Below, in pieces: positions 1 to 5,917 of a stretch of 22,552 bases of DNA. Numbering within the stretch: the stretch's first letter is position 1; the number at the start of each line of letters is the position of its first letter. The position numbers and the translations under genes are program-made. The DNA comes from Phycisphaerae bacterium (lineage in GTDB: Bacteria > Planctomycetota > Phycisphaerae > Phycisphaerales > SM1A02). The stretch covers positions 95,377-117,928 of the forward strand of contig PBEX01000025.1 in the NCBI GenBank assembly GCA_002718515.1, written 5' to 3'. The notes beneath the pieces were generated by a model. It made no database searches, was not told the origin of the DNA, and saw only the letters and a program-made list of their open reading frames with translations.

Positions 1-59
1 TCTCTCAGGTCACATTTACGGCGTTGAAGAGCCCTAAGTTCGATGGATGACCATGAACC

Positions 60-95
60 AAAAAAAAGCCCCACACCAATATGGTGCAGGGCTTT
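60..95 (-). terminator. Intrinsic terminator after atpA
   Basis: On the minus strand a hairpin pairs AGCCC with GGGCT (67-71/89-93) and CACC with GGTG (74-77/83-86), with a two-base internal loop and an AATAT apical loop. It is followed by a run of T (A60-67 on the plus strand). It lies about 20 bases past the atpA stop, so it should end the ATP synthase transcript. The flanking A and T runs could let it act in both directions. Bases 1-50 contain short plus-strand open frames that stop at 35-37 or 48-50 and could be the tail of a converging gene, but too little is visible to call one. Confidence 0.8.
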
Positions 96-113
96 CAATG
101 AATGCAATATTCG

Positions 114-1661
114 TTACACAGTGAAGGTGGCTTTGTAGTCACCAATCGCTGTGTTGAATTCGTCTTCAAGACCTTTGAAGGACTTGGATTCAACAAGCTT
201 GTCTTTGGTTGCTTTTGCTGAACTGTTCATGTATTCAAGAAGTCCTTCCTCAAATGCGTGAACATGCTCAATGTCGACATCATCAAAGAAGCCCTTTGAT
301 GCAGCGTAAATTGCAATCGCTTGGTCAATCGCTTTGTACGGTGTGTACTGGCCTTGTTTCAAGAGTTCAACAAGTCGTGCACCACGGTCAAGTTGTTGTT
401 GACTCGCAGCGTCAAGTTCCGTACCAAGTTGAGCAAACGCTTCAAGTTCACGGTATGCAGCGAGGTCGAGTCGCAGTGAACCCGCAACTTCTTTCATCGC
501 TTTAATCTGAGCGTTACCACCCACACGTGAAACGGAGATACCCACGTTAATCGCAGGGCGGATACCAGCAGCAAAGAGTTCTGGCTGCAAGTAAATCTGA
601 CCATCCGTAATTGAAATCACGTTTGTTGGGATGTACGCTGAAACGTCAGCTTCTTGCGTTTCGATGATTGGTAGAGCAGTGAGTGAACCGCCACCGTTTT
701 CATCGGAGAGTTTCGTTGCACGTTCAAGCAATCGACTGTGTAGGTAGAAGACGTCACCAGGGAATGCTTCACGTCCTGGAGGACGACGAAGAAGGAGTGA
801 CAACTGTCTGTACGCAGTCGCTTGTTTTGAAAGGTCATCGTAGATGCAGAGTGCGTGCTTCGGTGTTTTACCGTTTTTGCCTTCCCACATGAAGTACTCA
901 CCCATTGCACATCCTGCATAAGGAGCGATGTACTGAAGGGGAGCCGCAGTGGATGAACCCGCAACAACGACGATGGTGTATTCCATCGCACCTTGTTTCT
1001 TGAGGGTGTCGATCACAGCAGCAACTGTGGAGTCTTTTTGTCCAACTGCAACATAGATACAGACGACTGCTTCATCAGTGCCCCAGTATTGTTTCTGGTT
1101 AATGATGGTGTCAAGTGCGACTGCAGTTTTACCTGTTTTACGGTCACCAATGATGAGTTCGCGTTGACCGCGACCAATTGGAATCATGGAGTCAACCGCT
1201 TTGATACCAGTTTGCATTGGCTCAGTCACTGGCTGACGAGCAGCGATGCCAGGAGCAACGATGTCTAGTTTCGCAGTGCTTGATGCGTTGATTGGTGGTC
1301 CACCGTCAACTGGGTTACCCAGTGGGTCAACAACACGTCCGAGCATTTCAGGACCTGTTGGCACTTCAAGAAGGCGGTTTGTTGTGCGGACAGTGTTACC
1401 TTCTTCAACTGAGAGGTAATCACCGTAAATCACAGCACCAACGGTGTCTTCTTCAAGGTTCATGGCCTGTCCCATGACTACGCCATCTTTAGTTTCGAAT
1501 TCAAGGAGTTCACCTGCCATGCAGTTTGAAAGACCATAAATTCGAGCGATACCGTCACCAACTTCGACCACTTGACCGACTTCTGAAATCTCAAGTTCAC
1601 TTGTGAACTGTTCAATTTCTTGCTTGATGACTGATGTAATTTCGTCTGTTTTAATCTTCAC
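114..1661 (-). CDS. atpA: F1 ATP synthase subunit alpha
   Basis: Non-catalytic nucleotide-binding subunit of the F1 head, which makes ATP together with beta on the cytoplasmic face of the membrane. The 515 residues match the usual family length. Visible marks are the N-terminal beta-barrel (about 25-95), the Walker A motif GDRKTGKT at 172-179, DDLSKQA at 275-281 and the alpha/beta signature [14 protein letters not shown] at 369-382, which includes the arginine finger R379. The start is GTG at 1661; no ATG lies nearby and the N-terminus aligns with the family. It follows atpH by 32 bases, with only a weak ribosome site (AGGCGAG). It is the last gene of the operon here: a terminator follows and no atpG is seen downstream. 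Confidence 0.98.
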   Translation of the reverse strand: MKIKTDEITSVIKQEIEQFTSELEISEVGQVVEVGDGIARIYGLSNCMAGELLEFETKDGVVMGQAMNLEEDTVGAVIYGDYLSVEEGNTVRTTNRLLEVPTGPEMLGRVVDPLGNPVDGGPPINASSTAKLDIVAPGIAARQPVTEPMQTGIKAVDSMIPIGRGQRELIIGDRKTGKTAVALDTIINQKQYWGTDEAVVCIYVAVGQKDSTVAAVIDTLKKQGAMEYTIVVVAGSSTAAPLQYIAPYAGCAMGEYFMWEGKNGKTPKHALCIYDDLSKQATAYRQLSLLLRRPPGREAFPGDVFYLHSRLLERATKLSDENGGGSLTALPIIETQEADVSAYIPTNVISITDGQIYLQPELFAAGIRPAINVGISVSRVGGNAQIKAMKEVAGSLRLDLAAYRELEAFAQLGTELDAASQQQLDRGARLVELLKQGQYTPYKAIDQAIAIYAASKGFFDDVDIEHVHAFEEGLLEYMNSSAKATKDKLVESKSFKGLEDEFNTAIGDYKATFTV

Positions 1662-1693
1662 TTTGTTTCTCGCCTACAAAAAAGGAGTTCGAG

Positions 1694-2311
1694 TTAGTTT
1701 GTTTCTTCCATATAAGACTCAATTCGTTCACGAATGGCTTTTGAGCCACCCGTTTGAATCTTGTCTGAAATACGACGGAGTTTGGTCTGTACGGAACCAT
1801 CGATGAGCTGATCACCAATTCGCAATTTAAGTCCGCCAATCATTGCCTCATCAATGTAAGGGTGGATGACGGGTTCTTTGCCGAGTTTCGCTGCAATGCT
1901 ATCTTTAAGCGTTTGAATCGAAGCAGCATCGATTGCAGTTGGTGTGAAGACATCAACTTCAACCTTGCCAAACGCTTCTTGCACGAGTTGGTCGTACGCT
2001 TTAGCAATTGATTCAAAACTGTTAAGACGCCCCTTGCTGTTGAGCACAAGCAAGAATCGAAGTGTCAAATCTGACACCTTGCCACTGAACATCGTTTTTA
2101 GCGATGTGTCGCGGCTGGCTTCATCAATGACAGGGGATGAGAAAAACAGACCAAGTGCTTTTTCTGTCGCTGTAAGCTCAACAAGTTGTTCGAGTTCATC
2201 AGCGATTTCGAGCACAACATCATTACCACCAGCGTCTGTTGCTAATTCAAACAGGCTTTTTGCATACACGGATGCGACTGGTGTGACTTGAGCGTCTGAA
2301 GTGTTACTCAC
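1694..2311 (-). CDS. atpH: F1 ATP synthase subunit delta (OSCP)
   Basis: Peripheral-stalk subunit that ties the b dimer to the top of the alpha/beta hexamer. The protein is 205 residues, slightly longer than typical 175-185 residue forms. It has the helical N-terminal OSCP domain (about 10-110) and the C-terminal signature GGLKLRIGDQLIDGSV at 159-174. The start is GTG and shares the four bases GTGA with the atpF stop, so the two genes are translationally coupled. Identification is firm from the signature and the operon position between atpF and atpA. Confidence 0.95.
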   Translation of the reverse strand: MSNTSDAQVTPVASVYAKSLFELATDAGGNDVVLEIADELEQLVELTATEKALGLFFSSPVIDEASRDTSLKTMFSGKVSDLTLRFLLVLNSKGRLNSFESIAKAYDQLVQEAFGKVEVDVFTPTAIDAASIQTLKDSIAAKLGKEPVIHPYIDEAMIGGLKLRIGDQLIDGSVQTKLRRISDKIQTGGSKAIRERIESYMEETN

Positions 2312-2826
2312 GAGTTTGTTCCTGACATTTCTGCAAGCGATTCGTTGACAAGTTGTTGTTGATCACTCTCGGAAATCTCACGTTGCAAGATTTTTCCAGC
2401 GATCGCAACAGCTAAGGTGCTCGCTTCTGCGTGAAGCTCACCAATTGCTGCTTTCTTTGCTGATTCAATATCAGCAGCAGCAGCAGTTTTGAGTTCAGCG
2501 AGCTCGCGAGCATTGTTTGAGCGGAGTTCTTCGGCAGCCGCTTTCGCGTCTTGCCGAGCTTTGGCAATCATTTCACCAGCTTCAGCACGAGCCTTTTTGA
2601 GTTCTTCCTCATATTGAGTGAGCGCTTCTTTTGCTTGCTTGCGCGCTTCTTCAGCGGCTTCAAGGTCATCTCGAAGTTTTTGTTCTCGTTGTTCAAGACC
2701 ACCAACAATGTGTGGCCAAACGAACTTAGATGCAAGCACAAAGAAGATGACGAACACAACGATTGTTGTGCCAAGTGTCAAAAGTTGCACGTCTACTGGG
2801 GAGTCAGAAGCAATGAACATATTCAT
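2308..2826 (-). CDS. atpF: F0 ATP synthase subunit b
   Basis: Membrane-anchored stator stalk. From the chosen start it is 172 residues: one membrane helix at about 15-34, then a long charged coiled coil (about 45-150) rich in E, A, K and R, as expected for subunit b. The open frame extends further upstream, but that extension runs through the atpE end and a terminator-like hairpin. The ATG at 2826 has AAGGA nine bases upstream, whereas the ATG at 2844 has no ribosome site. The ATG at 2820 is a less likely alternative. The gene lies 76 bases after atpE and overlaps atpH by four bases. Confidence 0.93.
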   Translation of the reverse strand: MNMFIASDSPVDVQLLTLGTTIVVFVIFFVLASKFVWPHIVGGLEQREQKLRDDLEAAEEARKQAKEALTQYEEELKKARAEAGEMIAKARQDAKAAAEELRSNNARELAELKTAAAADIESAKKAAIGELHAEASTLAVAIAGKILQREISESDQQQLVNESLAEMSGTNS

Positions 2827-2858
2827 TGGTAAAGGTCCTTCCATTGGTGAATGTTGAT

Positions 2859-2889
2859 AAAAACTAGGGGAGTCCGAAGACTCCCCTAG
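2859..2889 (-). terminator. Hairpin plus T-run between atpE and atpF
   Basis: A perfect 11-bp stem, CTAGGGGAGTC against GACTCCCCTAG (2864-2874/2879-2889). On the minus-strand RNA it is closed by a C(UUCG)G tetraloop and followed by five T (A2859-2863 on plus). It has every part of an intrinsic terminator but sits inside the operon, 13 bases after the atpE stop and before the atpF ribosome site. It probably acts as a partial terminator or a 3' stabiliser of an atpE-ended transcript, giving more c subunit than b. That role is inferred. Confidence 0.8.
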
Positions 2890-2902
2890 GGGGTAAATCA
2901 AC

Positions 2903-3220
2903 TTAGAGAGTGCCAAGCAAGCCGACAACGACTGCGAACAGTGCAACACCTTCAACAAGTGCAGCAGTAATAATCATGTTTGTACCAATTGAGCCAGCCA
3001 TTTCTGGTTGACGTGCAATTGATTCAACAGCACTTCCGCCAATACGTCCGATGCCAAGACCAGCACCAACAGCGCCTAGACCAGCAGCAAGACCGCCACC
3101 GATCCCACCACCTGCAGCAGCAGCGCCTTCAGCAGCTACTGGAGCAGCAAGAGCAGTGTTAACATCGAACATCATGAGAGCCATTGAGGCTAGAGCAGTG
3201 AAAGCAAAAAGCTTTTTCAT
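2903..3220 (-). CDS. atpE: F0 ATP synthase subunit c with signal-peptide-like N-terminus
   Basis: Proteolipid that forms the rotating c-ring. It is 105 residues against the usual 70-90. Residues 1-24 look like a cleavable signal (MKK, hydrophobic core, ALA-A site). They are followed by a glycine-rich helix 1 (about 37-63), the conserved polar loop ARQPE (69-73) and helix 2 with the ion-binding E90 in ALVEGVALFAVV. The glutamine and serine partners used for sodium binding in Ilyobacter-type rings are not seen (I and G instead), so proton coupling is expected. The start is supported by AGGA nine bases upstream. A terminator-like hairpin follows directly, and a structured intergenic segment precedes it. 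Confidence 0.96.
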   Translation of the reverse strand: MKKLFAFTALASMALMMFDVNTALAAPVAAEGAAAAGGGIGGGLAAGLGAVGAGLGIGRIGGSAVESIARQPEMAGSIGTNMIITAALVEGVALFAVVVGLLGTL

Positions 3221-3250
3221 AGGGAAAATCCTATTCGTCTACAAGACTTA

Positions 3251-3310
3251 ATTGCAGTGCCGTGGGAGCAATGCAGTGATTTATATTTCAAGGTCCATCC
3301 CACGTGGACC
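3251..3310 (-). other. Two hairpins with complementary loops before atpE
   Basis: In the 95-base gap between atpB and atpE, hairpin A pairs GGTCCA with TGGACC (3292-3297/3305-3310) and exposes a seven-base loop (3298-3304). Hairpin B pairs ATTGC with GCAAT (3251-3255/3268-3272) with a 12-base loop. The whole loop of A is complementary to CGTGGGA (3261-3267) in the loop of B, so the RNA could form a seven-pair kissing interaction about 20 bases upstream of the atpE ribosome site. The structure is read from the sequence. A role in setting high atpE translation or RNA stability is speculative. Confidence 0.4.
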
Positions 3311-3315
3311 AGCGT

Positions 3316-4221
3316 TTAGTGTGCCGCCTCGGCATGTCCATGTTCATCATCATGGTGCGACATCTGACCGATGAAGACCGTCGTTAAGAACATGAAGATA
3401 AATGCCTGCAAAAAGGCGACGAACAATTCTAAGAAACTAATACAAACAGCGGCAATTGTTGAAATTAACTCAACGCCGCCAGTGAGTACCCAGTTGCCAG
3501 TTGCTTTGAACGCAAGCATACCGAACATCATGAGCACTGCAAGCATTGTGTGACCAGCGACCATGTTTGCAAACAAACGAATGGCAAGTGCTGCTGGTTT
3601 AATGAAAATCCCCATCAACTCGATTGGGAGCATAATTGGTAGCAAGTAGAGAGGTGCACCACCAGTTAAGTGGTGTGCCCATCCGCCAAGACCAAGTGAT
3701 TTAAATGCGTGTATTTGGATGACAATGAAGGAAACAATGCCAAGACCAAGCGTGACGCCCAAGTTACTCGTTGCTGTACCGCCAAAGACAGCCCAATCAA
3801 CTTCACTGCCCCAACCCAACTTTGCAGTGGTGACTTGCATGTCCATAAATGGAATCATGCCAAGTAAGTTGCACGTCAAGATAAAGAAGAAGAGTGAAAG
3901 TAAGTAGGGGAGAAACTTCGCAGTCTCATGCCCAAGCACAGGTTTAATGACGTTATCTCGCATGTAGAGCGAAATGACTTCGATGATTGAAGAGAGTTTG
4001 CCAGAAGTCAGGTACCTGTCAGTACCTTCTTCTTCACGACCAATCGCGATGTTCCTTGCAGCAATTCTCAGCACGATGAACGCGACGATTGCAGCAATGA
4101 GAAGGGAAACCATGTGAATCGTGATTGCTGGTTTTCCAAACAACGTAATGTGTTCTGCCCCTGACACTGGTTTGTCGAGGATATGGTGAATTGGGTTGTC
4201 TGCAGCTATAAATGGAATCAT
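3316..4221 (-). CDS. atpB: F0 ATP synthase subunit a
   Basis: Stator subunit that provides the two proton half-channels against the c-ring. The 301 residues hold about six membrane segments. The essential arginine is R215 in ALAIRLFANMVAGH (211-224), and the LELFVAFLQAFIF helix at about 264-276 is also present. The N-terminus is longer than in E. coli, and the C-terminus is a histidine/acid-rich tail (HHDDEHGHAEAAH). The gene starts 10 bases after the 4-TM gene with no clear Shine-Dalgarno, so coupled translation is likely. Confidence 0.97.
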   Translation of the reverse strand: MIPFIAADNPIHHILDKPVSGAEHITLFGKPAITIHMVSLLIAAIVAFIVLRIAARNIAIGREEEGTDRYLTSGKLSSIIEVISLYMRDNVIKPVLGHETAKFLPYLLSLFFFILTCNLLGMIPFMDMQVTTAKLGWGSEVDWAVFGGTATSNLGVTLGLGIVSFIVIQIHAFKSLGLGGWAHHLTGGAPLYLLPIMLPIELMGIFIKPAALAIRLFANMVAGHTMLAVLMMFGMLAFKATGNWVLTGGVELISTIAAVCISFLELFVAFLQAFIFMFLTTVFIGQMSHHDDEHGHAEAAH

Positions 4222-4231
4222 GATTCTCTGT

Positions 4232-4654
4232 TTACTCTGGGTTGTTTTGAGTGAATACTGTTAGGTATTGAGCGATGATTTTAGTTTCAAAAATGAGTAG
4301 TAAAATGGCATTCAAAAGGAACGAAAATAAGAGAGGACGAACCTCAAATCGAGCCACGTAGTATAGCAAGGAAGACGCTCCAAGTGCAGCAAAGAATCGA
4401 ACAAACGAGGTCACAGACCATAAAGTTGCAAGGGTCGCAATAGGGCGTTTTTTACGCGGTGAAAACAGGGTTAAAAGTGTTACTGAGACGATAAAAATGA
4501 CGCCAGATTCAAGGAGTCCAGCGCTGGTGATTTCAGCGTCCATTTTGAGGAGTTTCGTACCGCCAAGCCAAGCCAGCCCTGCTAGGGCGCAGGCGCAAAA
4601 TTGGGCAACAATCAAACTCCGAAATGGGAGTCCACTGACGGGTTGGTCAATCAT
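4232..4654 (-). CDS. Four-helix membrane protein in the atpI position
   Basis: 140 residues with four predicted membrane helices (about 14-31, 47-65, 72-99, 104-130), a positive loop SPRKKRP between helices 2 and 3, and an arginine in SFVRFFAALGA. It sits directly before atpB, where AtpI/AtpR-type assembly proteins are normally encoded, and overlaps the preceding AtpZ-like gene by ATGA. It probably helps F0 assembly or c-ring insertion. That follows from position and topology, since I cannot recognise a firm AtpI signature in the sequence. Confidence 0.75.
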   Translation of the reverse strand: MIDQPVSGLPFRSLIVAQFCACALAGLAWLGGTKLLKMDAEITSAGLLESGVIFIVSVTLLTLFSPRKKRPIATLATLWSVTSFVRFFAALGASSLLYYVARFEVRPLLFSFLLNAILLLIFETKIIAQYLTVFTQNNPE

Positions 4655-4893
4655 GAATCATCCTTTACTGCTCGCATTGCATCTCGGATAAAGTCAACTA
4701 TGCCAACGACGATGCCGCAGACCGCGCCGGTAACAATAAATCCTTTCGATCCCACTGCAAAATCCTCAAAAATGAGTCCGCAACCCCAGTGAATACCGAG
4801 CCCGATGACACCGCCAGCAATGACCATCGAGATAAAGGTAAAGCCCATTGCCGAAAGACGCCATAATCGTTTAGATGCAGGTTCTTTTTCCAT
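4651..4893 (-). CDS. AtpZ/AtpI-like small membrane protein
   Basis: 80 residues with a charged N-terminus (MEKEPASKR), two membrane helices (about 15-33 and 44-65) and a short charged tail. Two-helix proteins of this size at the head of atp operons belong to the AtpZ group, proposed to act with AtpI in assembly or Mg/Ca supply. The frame stays open upstream to 5106 but runs through the divergent promoter and antisense to nuoI, so the first usable ATG is 4893. It is the first gene of the operon, about 30 bases from the predicted transcript start. Family assignment rests on size, topology and place. Confidence 0.7.
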   Translation of the reverse strand: MEKEPASKRLWRLSAMGFTFISMVIAGGVIGLGIHWGCGLIFEDFAVGSKGFIVTGAVCGIVVGIVDFIRDAMRAVKDDS

Positions 4894-4930
4894 TTGGATA
4901 TTGTATCTAGAGCAAGTCCTCTTCGTTCCT

Positions 4931-4959
4931 CTATAATCTCCCAAAACCTTTATGGTCAA
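4931..4959 (-). promoter_or_regulatory. Promoter of the ATP synthase operon
   Basis: On the minus strand TTGACC (4959-4954) is followed after exactly 17 bases by TTATAG (4936-4931), a good sigma-70 match. Transcription would start near 4924, about 30 bases before the first gene. Its -10 box overlaps the plus-strand TATAAT at 4932-4937, so the two promoters share one melting site. Confidence 0.6.
4932..4937 (+). promoter_or_regulatory. TATAAT -10 box for nuoI, overlapping the atp -10
   Basis: A perfect TATAAT lies 14 bases before the nuoI ATG, so the transcript would have a leader of only about 6-9 bases. No Shine-Dalgarno is present and no clear -35 is seen at the right distance (AGAGCA at best). 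The hexamer is nearly symmetrical with the minus-strand TTATAG, giving a shared bidirectional core. Confidence 0.5.
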
Positions 4960-5509
4960 AGAGAACGAACAATACATCGACGTCACACCCAAGCCGCTCA
5001 ATAGTAGCGACTTCTTTTTCGTACCAGCAGTCCTAAGAGGGCTTGGAACGACATTGAAACACTGCCTTGGCAACATGGGTCGTGGCGGTTCAAACAAGAA
5101 CAACATCTGGGTCGTTCAATATCCCGAGCAAAAGCGTGACCAGCGTGATGTCGTTGAGGGTGGTCAGGAACGCTCAGTCTTTAGAGGTGTCCATCGCCTC
5201 AATAAGGATGAACAGGGTAGAGAACGATGTGTGGCATGCTTCATGTGCTCGACAGCATGTCCAGCCGACTGTATTCACATTGTTGCTGAAGAAGCGCCGT
5301 GGGATGATCGGGAAAAACGTCCACTATCTTTCGACATCGACGAACTGCGATGCATTTTCTGTGGAATGTGCGAAGAAGCATGCCCGTGTGATGCGATTGA
5401 ACTCACACCTCGCTACGAAGTCGTTGGCACATCTCGCGAAGAAATGTTCTTCAATAAAGAACGATTGCTTGAAGTATACGATTTAACGGTTGAAGAAAAG
5501 CCGATGTAA
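4952..5509 (+). CDS. nuoI: NuoI-type 2[4Fe-4S] ferredoxin subunit of complex I
   Basis: In respiratory complex I this subunit passes electrons through two tetranuclear iron-sulfur clusters towards quinone. The 185 residues carry two C-x2-C-x2-C-x3-C-P motifs: C93/C96/C99/C103 and C134/C137/C140/C144. The N-terminal segment with VLRGLGTTLKHCLG (27-40) resembles the amphipathic membrane-docking helices of NuoI. ATG 4952 is the first possible start because a stop lies just upstream. No other nuo gene is nearby: the gene stands alone, divergent from the atp operon and abutting a converging gene with no spacer. A NuoI-like subunit of another oxidoreductase is possible, but the similarity is close to true NuoI. 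Confidence 0.9.
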   Translation: MVKENEQYIDVTPKPLNSSDFFFVPAVLRGLGTTLKHCLGNMGRGGSNKNNIWVVQYPEQKRDQRDVVEGGQERSVFRGVHRLNKDEQGRERCVACFMCSTACPADCIHIVAEEAPWDDREKRPLSFDIDELRCIFCGMCEEACPCDAIELTPRYEVVGTSREEMFFNKERLLEVYDLTVEEKPM

Positions 5510-5917
5510 TCAAACGCTCGCCATTTCTTCTATCCATCCAATAAAGAACCCAAACAGAATACACCCTGAGGCGATGACGATTAGTAGAGCAGTCAATAGT
5601 CCTCGCATGCGGGTTTTCTTTGAAGGGATGCCTGGGGAAGTCGTCCACTCTAGTTTGATTTCGCTACCGCATTCGGGGCAGTGTTTACTTTTGGGTGGCA
5701 GGAAAGACAAGTCATAATCGCATTGGCATCGCCAGCCCTCTTCTTCTTCAAAGGGGAATTGAAGGGATGCTGCGATGAAGATGAAGACCGCAGAGAGAAA
5801 AAAGAGCAAGGGGTTGGAGAGAATGAGCAATCGAGGGCTCAACGTCAGCAAGAACGGTAAAGTGGCAAGGAGTAACGCCACGCCGAGTGAGATGAGCGTC
5901 AGCCGTTTTCGTTTCAT
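5510..5917 (-). CDS. Zinc-ribbon membrane protein coupled to trkH
   Basis: 135 residues of unknown function. Two membrane helices (about 6-26 and 31-52) are followed by a cytoplasmic-looking zinc ribbon with C64, C66, C80 and C83 (CQCDYDL...CPECGS) and a third helix (about 105-128). The CxYDL...CPECG style of ribbon is common in planctomycete membrane proteins. Its ATG overlaps the trkH stop (ATGA), so it is made together with the potassium transporter. The last base of its stop abuts the nuoI stop, leaving no spacer. It may be an accessory or regulator of Trk, which is inferred from coupling alone. Confidence 0.78.
   Translation of the reverse strand: MKRKRLTLISLGVALLLATLPFLLTLSPRLLILSNPLLFFLSAVFIFIAASLQFPFEEEEGWRCQCDYDLSFLPPKSKHCPECGSEIKLEWTTSPGIPSKKTRMRGLLTALLIVIASGCILFGFFIGWIEEMASV

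Noticed and set aside
1..50. Possible 3' end of a plus-strand gene
   Set aside because: At most 16 codons are visible and two frames are equally possible; too little to support a call.
617..991. Minus-strand open frame of 124 codons inside atpA
   Set aside because: Same strand but another frame within a well conserved gene; no independent support.
2827..2958. Upstream extension of the atpF frame
   Set aside because: It overlaps the atpE end and the terminator-like hairpin; the ribosome site supports the start at 2826.
2903..3220. Sodium-coupled c-ring
   Set aside because: The glutamine in helix 1 and the E-S pair in helix 2 needed for the sodium site are replaced by isoleucine and E-G.
4894..5106. 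Upstream extension of the first atp-operon gene
   Set aside because: It is antisense to nuoI and crosses the predicted promoter; the family resemblance begins at 4893.
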